Assembly (NCBI RefSeq): GCF_900100795.1
Contig: NZ_FNCO01000001.1
Location: forward strand, 124,001 to 188,000
Length of the DNA stretch: 64,000 nt
Direction: 5' to 3'
From: Pseudomonas abietaniphila
GTDB lineage: Bacteria; Pseudomonadota; Gammaproteobacteria; Pseudomonadales; Pseudomonadaceae
How positions within the stretch are numbered: position 1 is the stretch's first letter; each line of letters starts with the position of its first letter. Under the pieces are notes generated by a model. That model searched no databases, was not told where the DNA came from, and saw only the letters and a list, made by a program, of their open reading frames with translations. Shown here piece after piece: positions 31,317 through 40,004 of this stretch. A program made the position numbers and the translations under genes.

Positions 31317-33953
31317 CTAGCGTTCAGGGTCGTCAGCATCGGGGGTTGAGGGCCGTTTCGCCGCGACAGCGCTCATCACCTCCATCAATTGCGCTTGAGA
31401 GAATGGCTTGGCGAGGCGAGGGATTTGCGCAGGGAGCCCGGTGACCATTTCCGCATACCCCGAGACCAGGATCAGCGGCAGGTCCGGCCAGCGCTCGCAG
31501 ACCAGGGCCGCCAGTTGGGCCCCCGTCATGTGGGGCATGGCGTGATCGGAGATCACCATGTCGAATCGTTGCCGATCCAGCCAGCTCAGCGCTTCGTGCG
31601 CGGAACGTACGGCCTGCACGCGATGCCCCATGTCCCTGAGCATCTCCACGGTGCTGAGCAGCACCAGCTCATCGTCGTCCACCGCCAGAATGTCCCACGC
31701 GGCAGGGTGAGCCAGGTCGCGCACCGGTTGTTGCGAGCCTGTATCCAGCGCCTGTGCGGGGGCTGTTGTGGCCGGTAACCACAGCGCGGCGGTCGTTCCG
31801 ATACCCGGGCTGCTGCACAAACGCAACGCCCCGCCTGATTGCTGAACCAAACCGTGCACCATGGACAAGCCCAAGCCAGTGCCTTGCCCGATGCCCTTGG
31901 TGGTGAAGAACGGTTCAGTCGCGCGCTTGAGCGTCTCTTCGTCCATGCCTGTGCCGGTGTCGATGACGCAAAGGCACCCGTATTCTCCGGGGTTGAGCTG
32001 TGCGTCCGCTGCCAGCACGGTCCGCAGGCTTGCTTCGATTCTGATCTGCCCTTGGCCGTCCATGGCGTCGCGCGCATTGACAGCCAGATTCAGCAGCGCC
32101 GCTTCCAGCTGATTGGGGTCGGTGAGCACCCAGACCGCGGCGGACGCGGGGGTTATCTGCAGCTCGATGGTGGGCCCGAGGGAGCGTTGCAGCAGTTCGC
32201 TCATGCCCGTGATCAATTCACCGAGTTCGACAGCCTCAGCCCGCAGTTCTTGCCTGCGTGCGAACGCCAGCATGCGGGCGATCAGCGTGGCGCCTCGCTC
32301 TGCGCCCGTGCGCGCGTTATCGACCAGTTGCAGGAGGTGCGGGGTCGGTGGCATTCGCCGACGCAACAGCTCAAGGCTGCCAATGACCGCCATCAGCAGG
32401 TTGTTGAAGTCATGGGCAATGCCGCCTGTGAGACTGCCTAACGCCTCCATTTTCTGCGATTGATGCAAGGCTTGCTCGGTGCGACGAATGTTGGCTTCGC
32501 TCTGGCGCAAGGCCTCGGTGCGCTCGAGCACCCGGGCCTCAAGGTCGAGGCGAAAGCGCTCTTCGCTGTCGCGGCGTCTGGACTCGGCGCGCACCCGTTC
32601 GATATGCGCCCAGGACCGCTCGGCCACTTCGGCCAGCATCGACAGTTCGCGCGGGGCCCACTGGCGGGGAACCCGGTCATGAATCGCCATCAGTGCCGTG
32701 AGCCGACCGTCCTTCACCAACGGCATGCAAACCGTGGCCGCCAGCCCGATGCTCAGAAACGCCTGAGCCTCGACGGGTTCCAGCTCGCCTGCGTTGTCGT
32801 TCAGGATCAATGGCAGGCCCGAATGCAGGTTGCGCATTGCCAGTTTGCCGAAGTCAGCCAGACGGTAATGCCCGACAATGCTGGTCGAGCCGGGCGCATG
32901 CCAGTCGCCGCGGATGGTGAAACTGTCCTCATCCGACTCCATGTCGGCATAGGCACAGACGGCGATCTGCAGGTGTTCGCCCAGCATCCGCGTGGTGGTG
33001 GCCATGATGACGTCGGCGTCGTTGCTGCGGGCGGTTTCCTTCCCCAGCGCATCCAGAAAATGCAGCCGCCGCTCATTGGCCCGCAGTGCTTCTTCCGCTT
33101 CCCTGCGCCCGGTAACGTCTGTGGCGGTGCCGAACCATTCGATGATTTCGCCGTGCTCGTCAAACAGTGGAACGGCGCGGGACAGCACCCAGCCCAACGT
33201 TCCATCGGTCCGTATGACCGGGTGCTCGAGGGTGAACGTGCTTTTAGTGCGGATCGCTTCTTTGATCGCCAGATTGACCTGCGGCTGGTGTTGCGGCGGG
33301 ACGTAGGTGTCCAGCCAACTGAGGTCGGAAGGGATGCCGTCTTCAAGGAAACCTTTACCGTCGAGTTGACGCAGGTTGCGCCAGTCGGGTGATACCCGAT
33401 ACACGACGTCAGCCGTTGCGTTGACCAGCGCGCGGAAGCGCTGTTCGCTTTGCTGAAGGTTGCGGCGTGCCAGGATCCTCGATGTGGTCTCCACGACAAT
33501 GGCAATCACACCGGCAGGCGTGCCACTTTCGTCATAAACGGGGGAATAATCCAGGTCCATCCAGACCTGCTCCGCGTGCCCATGGCGATACAGCGTCAGC
33601 TCTTGGTCTTTGTAGGCCAGGGTCTGGCCCGACAGGCCGATGCGCATGACCTGGTCATTGAAGTCGGCGACTTCCGCCCAGCCTTTTCGGACTTCAGAAC
33701 CCAACAGGCGGGGATGGCGCTCCCCGGCAAAAACGGAATAGGCGTCGTTGTAGATCATGATGCCCTTGGCGCCCCACAGCAGCACGATGGGCACCGGGGA
33801 TGCGAGCAGCATCGACGTCACCGTTTTAAGACTCTGCGGCCACAGCGCAGGGGCGCCCAAACCACTTGAGGACCAGTCGTGGTGACGAATCAGCTCGCCA
33901 AGTTTACTCGGAGGCAGGAACGACAGACTGTCTGTCGCGGGCGGCTGGATCAT
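31317..33953 (-). CDS. Hybrid sensor histidine kinase (PAS-PAS-GAF-HisKA-HATPase-receiver)
   Basis: 878 residues, no membrane helices. Two PAS domains (about 40-160 and 165-290, the second ending GTATDVTGRREAEE), a GAF domain (about 300-460), HisKA ([20 protein letters not shown]), HATPase (LNLAVNARDAMDG, GTGLGLSMVHGL) and a C-terminal receiver (AVDDDELV, phospho-acceptor in VISDHAMPHMTG, RLAKPF). A cytosolic sensor with internal phospho-relay; ligand unknown. The same H-box and receiver style recurs in the kinase at 40005, so the two are distant paralogues. Confidence 0.93.
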   Translation of the reverse strand: MIQPPATDSLSFLPPSKLGELIRHHDWSSSGLGAPALWPQSLKTVTSMLLASPVPIVLLWGAKGIMIYNDAYSVFAGERHPRLLGSEVRKGWAEVADFNDQVMRIGLSGQTLAYKDQELTLYRHGHAEQVWMDLDYSPVYDESGTPAGVIAIVVETTSRILARRNLQQSEQRFRALVNATADVVYRVSPDWRNLRQLDGKGFLEDGIPSDLSWLDTYVPPQHQPQVNLAIKEAIRTKSTFTLEHPVIRTDGTLGWVLSRAVPLFDEHGEIIEWFGTATDVTGRREAEEALRANERRLHFLDALGKETARSNDADVIMATTTRMLGEHLQIAVCAYADMESDEDSFTIRGDWHAPGSTSIVGHYRLADFGKLAMRNLHSGLPLILNDNAGELEPVEAQAFLSIGLAATVCMPLVKDGRLTALMAIHDRVPRQWAPRELSMLAEVAERSWAHIERVRAESRRRDSEERFRLDLEARVLERTEALRQSEANIRRTEQALHQSQKMEALGSLTGGIAHDFNNLLMAVIGSLELLRRRMPPTPHLLQLVDNARTGAERGATLIARMLAFARRQELRAEAVELGELITGMSELLQRSLGPTIELQITPASAAVWVLTDPNQLEAALLNLAVNARDAMDGQGQIRIEASLRTVLAADAQLNPGEYGCLCVIDTGTGMDEETLKRATEPFFTTKGIGQGTGLGLSMVHGLVQQSGGALRLCSSPGIGTTAALWLPATTAPAQALDTGSQQPVRDLAHPAAWDILAVDDDELVLLSTVEMLRDMGHRVQAVRSAHEALSWLDRQRFDMVISDHAMPHMTGAQLAALVCERWPDLPLILVSGYAEMVTGLPAQIPRLAKPFSQAQLMEVMSAVAAKRPSTPDADDPER

Positions 33954-34307
33954 AGAGACTCAAGTCCATCAGAGGCAGGGTGGATTGCTATGCGAGTCGG
34001 TTGCAAAGCGATAGTTCCGACAGGGTATCAGCGCCCGGCGCAAGAGAGTCATCACACCCATGGCGTCTGTGCGGATGGCGGGCTCCCGCACTTCTGGATC
34101 AACCCTATTTCTTGAGTCGAGGTCGCCATTGCTCCCTCCACGGACGCCGGATTTGCCGCTGTGCTGCACCGTCGGTGTCAGGTCTGTGGTGCCGTGTTTT
34201 CATCCAGCCGAAAATATTTTTCAAAAACCTGTGAGGTAAATGCCGTTTCGACCCGTGTAGAGAGATAGGAATCATTCTCTTTCGCTTTTCTCTACGGAGT
34301 CACTCAC
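33954..34307. other. Intergenic region between divergent kinase and TonB receptor genes
   Basis: 354 bases without a gene. It must carry the promoters of both flanking genes. A Fur-like site sits near the receptor end; nothing else is recognised. Confidence 0.6.
34261..34279 (+). promoter_or_regulatory. Fur-box-like site upstream of second TonB receptor
   Basis: The right half AATCATTCTC matches nine of ten Fur consensus positions; the left half is weak (about 11 of 19 overall). It lies 29 bases before the receptor start, within reach of the promoter. Confidence 0.55.
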
Positions 34308-36437
34308 GTGGTCATGCTGCTCAACCGCACCAATGCTTCGCTCCTTTTGTGTTCGGCCCTGCCGTGTCTGGCGATGGCCGCCCAGCCGGTCACCGAGCTT
34401 CCGGTCAGCACCATTGAGTCCACGTATGACGCCAGGGGTGAGGCCAGCAGCTATACCCGCGCCGACAACAGCACCGCGAGCAGAGGATCGACCCAGAACC
34501 GCGATGAGGCGCAGACCGTCAACACCGTGACGGCACAAACGCTCGATGACTATCAGGTGAAGGACCTCAATGATGCGATGCGTTTCGTCAGCGGTGTCAC
34601 GCAGACCAACACCTTGGGCGGCACCAAGGACGCGGTGATCAAACGCGGTTTCGGCAGCAACGACGACAACTCCATCCTGCGCGACGGCATCCGTTCGGCC
34701 ATCGGCCACAACCTGGGCGCCACCACCGATCATGTGGAAGTGCTGAAGGGGCCCGCATCACTGATGTACGGCGCGCTTGAGCCCGGCGGGCTTATTAACG
34801 TGATCAGCAAACAGCCGCAGTTCACCCGCAGCACGACGCTGACCGGGTCAGGTTACAGCGAGGGCGGCGGGTCTTTCGGCGTCGACACGACCGGCCCGCT
34901 GGGCGATACCGGCCTCGCTTATCGTCTGATCGCCGAACGCAGCCATGAAGATTACTGGCGCAACTACGGTGTCGACGAACACACGCTGATTGCGCCCTCG
35001 ATTGCCTGGGTGGGTGATCGTGCCAGTTTCTCGCTGGCCTACACCTACAACGACTACGCCAGCCCGTTTGATCGCGGCACGGTGTTTGTGGGTGGGCATC
35101 CTGCGGACATCAGCTACCGCGATCGTCTGGATGAGCGTTGGGCGAAGACGCAGGGTATCAGCCAAAGCACGACCGCCAAGTTCGAGTATCAGCTCAACGA
35201 CGATTGGCGCAGCCGCCTGACCTATGGCTGGACGGAGGATCGCTACAGTCTGGCCATTGCACAGCCCAGCACGTTAAACGGCAACACCTTGCGGCGAATC
35301 GCCAACGGTGGCCATTACGATTACGAAAGCCGCTATACCGCGCTGGATTTCCTGGGCGACCAGCAGATATTCGGGCAACGGCACGAGATCACGGTCGGCA
35401 TCGACAACGAATCGCTGGATAAATACCGTGGCAAAACCTACCGCAATACCAGCACCACGGCCGGCAACCTCAACATTCAGAATCCCGCTTACGGCAACCT
35501 CGCCGAACCTGTGACCATCAGCGCCGCACAGAGCAATGCGCAAAACAACCTCGTCACCACTTCGGCGTACTTCAAGGACAACTGGCACCTGAACGACCAG
35601 TGGATTCTGGTGTTCGGCGGGCGTCAGGAGCACTGGGATCAGTACAGCGATCAGGGGCTGGGCAGCGCGTATGCGCCGGGCGCTGATTCCAACGGGGATA
35701 AATTTATTCCGTTTGGCGGGATCGTCTATCAGCCAACGGAAACGGTGGCGCTCTATGCCAACTACAGCCGTTCCTTCGTGCCCAACGACGCCGATGATGC
35801 AGGCAACAGCTTCAAACCCACTGAAGGTCGCAGCTACGAAGCCGGGATCAAATACACGCCAGTCGAAAAGCTCAACGTGAACCTGGCGGTCTACGACATC
35901 GTTAAAAAGAACCTCGTGAACAGCGTGCTGCAAAGCAATGGCGACAGCATCGACGAAGCGGTGGGTAAAGCACGCTCACGCGGGGTCGAGCTGGATGTGA
36001 CCGGTGAGATCGCCCAAAACTGGAGCGTTATCGGCACCTATGCGTACGACCATACAGAAGTGTTGAAGAACGACGAGTCGCCCGAGCAGGAAGGCAATCG
36101 TCTGCCTAACGCGCCGATGCACAGCGCCAGCCTCTACCTGACTCACCATCTCGCGCTGCCGGCTGATACGGGCAAGTGGCATGTCGGCGCCGGTGCTCGC
36201 TACGTCGGCCAGCGTCCGGGGGACGATGCCAACAGCTTCTGGCTCGACAGCTACACCCTGGCCGATGCGTTCGTTCGCTGGGACCTGCCGACCCGAGACT
36301 ACAAAACCAGCCTGCAACTGAACATCGACAACCTGTTCAACAAGGAGTACTACCCGTCGACGACTGGCAGCAGCAAGCTCCAGGTGGAAGAGGGTGCGTT
36401 GAGAACCGCTCGGCTCACGGCCAGCATGACGTTCTGA
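34308..36437 (+). CDS. TonB-dependent siderophore receptor (FhuA/ferrichrome type)
   Basis: 709 residues. Signal peptide to about residue 24 (SALPCLAMAAQ), plug domain (about 60-190: AQTVNTVTAQTLDDYQVKD, VIKRGFGSNDDNSILRDGIR, VEVLKGPASLMYGALEPGG) and a barrel ending LTASMTF with the C-terminal phenylalanine that outer-membrane insertion needs. No N-terminal signalling domain. Start GTG 34308 or ATG 34314. It has no biosynthesis genes beside it, so it probably takes up a foreign siderophore (inference). Confidence 0.93.
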   Translation: MVMLLNRTNASLLLCSALPCLAMAAQPVTELPVSTIESTYDARGEASSYTRADNSTASRGSTQNRDEAQTVNTVTAQTLDDYQVKDLNDAMRFVSGVTQTNTLGGTKDAVIKRGFGSNDDNSILRDGIRSAIGHNLGATTDHVEVLKGPASLMYGALEPGGLINVISKQPQFTRSTTLTGSGYSEGGGSFGVDTTGPLGDTGLAYRLIAERSHEDYWRNYGVDEHTLIAPSIAWVGDRASFSLAYTYNDYASPFDRGTVFVGGHPADISYRDRLDERWAKTQGISQSTTAKFEYQLNDDWRSRLTYGWTEDRYSLAIAQPSTLNGNTLRRIANGGHYDYESRYTALDFLGDQQIFGQRHEITVGIDNESLDKYRGKTYRNTSTTAGNLNIQNPAYGNLAEPVTISAAQSNAQNNLVTTSAYFKDNWHLNDQWILVFGGRQEHWDQYSDQGLGSAYAPGADSNGDKFIPFGGIVYQPTETVALYANYSRSFVPNDADDAGNSFKPTEGRSYEAGIKYTPVEKLNVNLAVYDIVKKNLVNSVLQSNGDSIDEAVGKARSRGVELDVTGEIAQNWSVIGTYAYDHTEVLKNDESPEQEGNRLPNAPMHSASLYLTHHLALPADTGKWHVGAGARYVGQRPGDDANSFWLDSYTLADAFVRWDLPTRDYKTSLQLNIDNLFNKEYYPSTTGSSKLQVEEGALRTARLTASMTF

Positions 36438-36622
36438 TCGAAGGTCTGTGTGGGTGTTCAGGGGAGTTACCCTGATCCCGCGCAGGCTCTGATTCCCGAA
36501 TACGGTCTGGCGTGAGGGCGGGGGATGCTGGGCAGAGCCCTGATATTGCAGATTCTGCGTACGCGTGGCACGGCGCTGTGAGGAACCGTCACTGAGACCC
36601 GAGACAGGCAACGGGGCGCCGG

Positions 36623-36985
36623 TCAGCTTCTGGCAACCAGCGCTTTGATCTTGTCGACCACCACATCGATATCAAACGGTTTATCCAGGACCTCGATGAA
36701 GAGGTCCGGGCGCGCAACGCCGAGGTAAGCCTGTGCCCCGCTCATGAGCATGATTGGCGTGGCGGCGTGAAGATCTCTGCTCCTCACCGCGTCCGCAAAC
36801 TCGATACCAGTCATGCCGGGCATCATGAAGTCGGTGATGATGAGGTCCGGGCGCTCCCTGTCCAGGATTTCCAGCGCCTTCTTTCCGCTTCCAGCGGTGA
36901 CGGTCATGTACCCCTCATCCTCAAGCGCAAAGCTCAGAATGTCTGCAATCAGGTATTCGTCGTCGACGATAAGAATGGTCGTCAT
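36623..36985 (-). CDS. Single-domain response regulator next to KaiC-like gene
   Basis: 120 residues, one CheY-like receiver: ILIVDDEYLIADI, phospho-acceptor D52 in LIITDFMMPGMTG, IMLMSGAQ, lysine in VLDKPFDID. No output domain. It follows the KaiC-like gene by 83 bases in the same direction, suggesting an operon and a physical or regulatory partnership; KaiC-like proteins in other bacteria are often encoded beside kinases or receivers (known), the interaction here is inference. Confidence 0.92.
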   Translation of the reverse strand: MTTILIVDDEYLIADILSFALEDEGYMTVTAGSGKKALEILDRERPDLIITDFMMPGMTGIEFADAVRSRDLHAATPIMLMSGAQAYLGVARPDLFIEVLDKPFDIDVVVDKIKALVARS

Positions 36986-37068
36986 GACGTGAGCGCTCGT
37001 CGGAGCCAGTCAAATGTGCTTGGTCGTGCAAGCCAGACTCGCTGTGTCGTTTTAAACATGTGCATGAG

Positions 37069-38457
37069 TCAGACCTTATTCACGGCTACCCCGAAATCAC
37101 CTATGGCCACCTCCAGCAGAGAGGGGTCGTAGGCGCTGTCCCTGATTTTCAGAATAAAAAGCTCGCGTTTAAGTTCAGAACCTTTTCGTGCGAATCGGAT
37201 GAGGAGCAGATTGTCCACGATGCTTGAGAGGTCCGAAGCCGGTGCATCGATCTCACTGCCCAGCAGTGTCTGCGTCTCCCACGAGGCCATGGTGGTGACG
37301 CCTCGGGTCCGCAATTCCGCCATCAGCGCGGCGAGCAGGTCATGAATTCTGCTCTTGTCCGCCGCGACGCGGCCCATTCCGCTGAGGCTGTCGATGAAGA
37401 CTCGCTTGATCCCTTTCTCTTCGACAACCTTGAGCAAGTCGTAGCCCAGCTTGTCGATCAGACCGGGCGTGGTGGGATTCCAGATGAGGTGCAGGGCTCC
37501 GCTGCTCTGCATGGCGTCAAGGTCGATACCGAACGCGTTGGCCTTGACCCTCAGCCGCTGCGGCGATTCGAAAAAACCGAATAACAGCCCCGGCTCCTGC
37601 GGCGTGCATTTGCTCAGGAAATGCATCCCGATGGAGGTTTTCCCGGCGCCGGACGGGCCCGTGAGCAAGGTCACTGAAGAGCCTACGAGCCCACCGCCGA
37701 TCTGCGGATCCAGTGAGTCGATGCCGCTGCTGACAGGCGCGATCGAAGCCAGGTCAACCACTGACGCACAGCTCAAGACGCTTTCGAGCCTTGGGTAAAC
37801 ATCAATGCCCTTGTCCGTGATTTCAAACTCGTGGGCACCTGGCAACGAACCGCTTCCGCGGGTTTTGCGCAGCCTCATGCGGCGAACGGTCCTGGGACCA
37901 AAGGTCTCTTCACCCATCTCGATGACGCCATCGACCATGGTGTGCTCCGGGCTGCCGTCGTCCAGCTGCGAGCTGGTCAGGAAGATGACGGTGCAGCCGG
38001 CGAACGCGGCATGACCCTGAAGTTCGGAAATGAACTTCTTGGTATCGATAGGCAGTTCGGCTTGGGAGCGGGCGTTCAGGAGGCCATCCAGAATCATCAG
38101 CGTGGACTTCTGTCTGCTGATTTCCCGCCGCAGCAATTTGACGACCTCGTCCAGGCCATCATTTTCCAGGGTGTCAAACGCGCTGACGAACTGGATCTTT
38201 CCGCCGATCTGGGTTTTGTCGAAGAAACTGAGCGTCGACAGAAAGTGGAACAGGCGATCGTGAGGCTCTGCGAGCAACGTGGCGAAGAGGACATTGGCGC
38301 CGTTGCGCACATGGTTGAAGCCGATCTGATTCGCAAGGATTGTTTTCCCGGAGCCAGGGCGCCCTTGAACAATATACGAAGCCCCGGCGACCAATCCGCC
38401 CTTCAACAGGGTATCAAGGCCCTCAATGCCGCTTTTCAGGCGTTTTAACTGTTCCAC
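37069..38457 (-). CDS. KaiC-like double RecA-domain ATPase
   Basis: 462 residues, two KaiC domains. Walker A motifs are GRPGSGKT (32-39) and GPSGAGKT (267-274), Walker B aspartates at about 124 and 356. Of the paired catalytic glutamates after each Walker A in cyanobacterial KaiC, the first domain has LLAEP in place of FEE-P (pair lost) and the second keeps one (FFESP). The segment matching the KaiC S431/T432 phosphorylation sites reads DLSSIVDN, serine-serine at 411-412. No kaiA or kaiB is in the window. It likely works as an ATP-dependent switch in signalling rather than a clock. Confidence 0.9.
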   Translation of the reverse strand: MEQLKRLKSGIEGLDTLLKGGLVAGASYIVQGRPGSGKTILANQIGFNHVRNGANVLFATLLAEPHDRLFHFLSTLSFFDKTQIGGKIQFVSAFDTLENDGLDEVVKLLRREISRQKSTLMILDGLLNARSQAELPIDTKKFISELQGHAAFAGCTVIFLTSSQLDDGSPEHTMVDGVIEMGEETFGPRTVRRMRLRKTRGSGSLPGAHEFEITDKGIDVYPRLESVLSCASVVDLASIAPVSSGIDSLDPQIGGGLVGSSVTLLTGPSGAGKTSIGMHFLSKCTPQEPGLLFGFFESPQRLRVKANAFGIDLDAMQSSGALHLIWNPTTPGLIDKLGYDLLKVVEEKGIKRVFIDSLSGMGRVAADKSRIHDLLAALMAELRTRGVTTMASWETQTLLGSEIDAPASDLSSIVDNLLLIRFARKGSELKRELFILKIRDSAYDPSLLEVAIGDFGVAVNKV

Positions 38458-38616
38458 GTCTCAGTCCTCTACTGATTCAGCCAGCAACACGATGAGTGTA
38501 CGGGGCGGGGCTGATGCTGCTGGTTGTTGCGGACAGCTATTCTATCCAAAGCGAAGGCGTGCGCTAGCCCTCTTTTCAGAGAGCGTCTCGTTGGACAGGT
38601 TTCGTCGGTGGCGTCT

Positions 38617-38931
38617 TCAGGACGCGGTCAGCGGCGTCGGTTGCAGCAGTTCGCGAGTGCTGTCAGTGATGATGACGGGGCGATACTGCAAGTCGACAAG
38701 ATGCTCTGCGTTTTCGTCGGGAGACGCGCAGGCCCGCGCCCCGAATGCCAGTGCTATCTCGGCGTGCTCGCTCGAGAAAAATACAAACGTTTCTGCCGTC
38801 GCGGCGTCGATCATCAGGCGATAGGGCGATTCAGCCATCGGGCACAGCAACAGCCGGAGTTCGTCCAGAATTCTCAAACGGTGGTAGACGGGCGCCCCAT
38901 GCCCCAACGATTTACTGTACCAATCGGCCAT
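38617..38931 (-). CDS. Hypothetical protein upstream of KaiC-like gene
   Basis: About 104 residues from ATG 38931 (MADWYSKSLGHGAPVYHRL ... FVFFSSEHAEIALAFGARAC). No family recognised; no signal peptide or membrane helix. The frame is open back to 39051, but those extra codons are made of a perfect intergenic hairpin, so the shorter start is preferred. Same strand as the KaiC-like gene, 160 bases away. Coding status is plausible, not certain. Confidence 0.5.
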   Translation of the reverse strand: MADWYSKSLGHGAPVYHRLRILDELRLLLCPMAESPYRLMIDAATAETFVFFSSEHAEIALAFGARACASPDENAEHLVDLQYRPVIITDSTRELLQPTPLTAS

Positions 38932-39021
38932 ATCATTGCTCGTCAAACGGATAGTTAAGGTTCTGACAAATCGTTGAAAATGTTGGTTCCGCAGCCCCGC
39001 AAGGGTCTCAGTGCTGCGGGC

Positions 39022-39048
39022 GGGTGGCAGGTGAAAAACCTGCCACCC
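39022..39048. terminator. Strong stem-loop downstream of pagL
   Basis: Perfect 11-bp stem GGGTGGCAGGT / ACCTGCCACCC with a five-base loop, 27 bases after the pagL stop. No T-run in the pagL direction; CATTTT follows on the plus side. Termination or mRNA 3'-end protection is likely. Confidence 0.55.
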
Positions 39049-39074
39049 CATTTTCTACGGGCGGCGAGTTCGCG

Positions 39075-39587
39075 TCAGATCGAATGGCTATAGAACAACG
39101 CGTAGGATTCGATCCCGTCGTTCGGCTCTTTGATGCCCGCGTTGGAGTAATGGGTGACGCGCAACCCTACCTTTTGCGTGTCCCCGATCTTGAGGCCGGC
39201 GCCCAGGCGGTCTTCAAAGTTGAAGGCCGAACCGAATTTCTGATCGCCCGCCGTGGTGCCTGAAAACATCGCGACGCCGATGCCTGCTTCTACGAATGGC
39301 TTGACGTGGCCGTTTCCGAATTCGTACACGAACACCGGGGCGAAGGACACGGAATGACGGCCGCCAGCCTCATCGCCAGCCTCCCAATAGGTGTAACCCA
39401 GATCCCAGTAGCCGGTCAGTTTGCCCGTCGAGCTTTCCATCCAGCGCTTGTCCCAATCGAAACCCAAGCCGACGCGGGCCGTGAGACCGCCCTGACTGGT
39501 GGCGCCGAGTGCGCCGGAGATTTCGGCGGCGTATGCATTGAGCGAGAGACTGGACAGGCAGAACGCCGCGATCAGGAGCTTTTTCAT
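39075..39587 (-). CDS. pagL: Lipid A 3-O-deacylase PagL
   Basis: 170 residues. Signal peptide MKKLLIAAFCLSSLSLNAYA, then an eight-stranded outer-membrane barrel with the family blocks KLTGYWDLGYTYWEAGDE, SFAPVFVYEFGNG, VKPFVEAGIGVAMFSG and NFEDRLGAGLKIG. The catalytic His and Ser of HYSNAG and the Glu of DGIESYALFY are present, so it should be active, removing the 3-position acyl chain of lipid A. ATG 39587 matches the usual N-terminus; ATG 39596 is three codons earlier. Confidence 0.93.
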   Translation of the reverse strand: MKKLLIAAFCLSSLSLNAYAAEISGALGATSQGGLTARVGLGFDWDKRWMESSTGKLTGYWDLGYTYWEAGDEAGGRHSVSFAPVFVYEFGNGHVKPFVEAGIGVAMFSGTTAGDQKFGSAFNFEDRLGAGLKIGDTQKVGLRVTHYSNAGIKEPNDGIESYALFYSHSI

Positions 39588-39780
39588 ATTCTTCATGAGG
39601 CAATATCTTGATGAGGGTAGGGATGCGGACGACGCCGCGCGAGGGATAGGGCAGATCGCCATTAGAATGGTTCAATGTTTTTTGCAGGAAGGAAAATTGA
39701 ACGGCCGTATGCCCTTGAGATCCGAGTTTTACATTCACATCAGCCGTGCCACCGGCATGCAGGCAACGCGAGGAGGTTTT

Positions 39781-39966
39781 ATGGCCGTCACCGTCAAAAA
39801 GCTGGAAGGAATTGAAGTGCCTGAGGTGTTACGTCGCGGTGAAGATCAACAGGTCTTTGAGGTGACTGACGTCGACGGCAGCACGCATTACCGGGAAGAC
39901 GAGGTGGATGCGGCAAAACTCGTCGTCGAACTCAGCGAAGAGGCCAAGAAAGAACAGAGCAGGTGA
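39781..39966 (+). CDS. Small conserved-looking hypothetical protein
   Basis: 61 residues (MAVTVKKLEGIEVPEVLRRG ... EDEVDAAKLVVELSEEAKKE). AGGAGG ends five bases before the ATG, the best ribosome-binding site in this stretch. Acidic, soluble, with no known motif. Codon use is like its neighbours. It faces the hybrid kinase gene convergently. Confidence 0.65.
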   Translation: MAVTVKKLEGIEVPEVLRRGEDQQVFEVTDVDGSTHYREDEVDAAKLVVELSEEAKKEQSR

Positions 39967-40004
39967 TGCAGCGGTGACCCCTGGACGGGTCACCGGAAAG
40001 GCCT

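Noticed and set aside
37069..38457. Circadian clock function for the KaiC-like protein
   Set aside because: No kaiA/kaiB, altered catalytic glutamates; KaiC homologues are common in non-photosynthetic bacteria without a clock.
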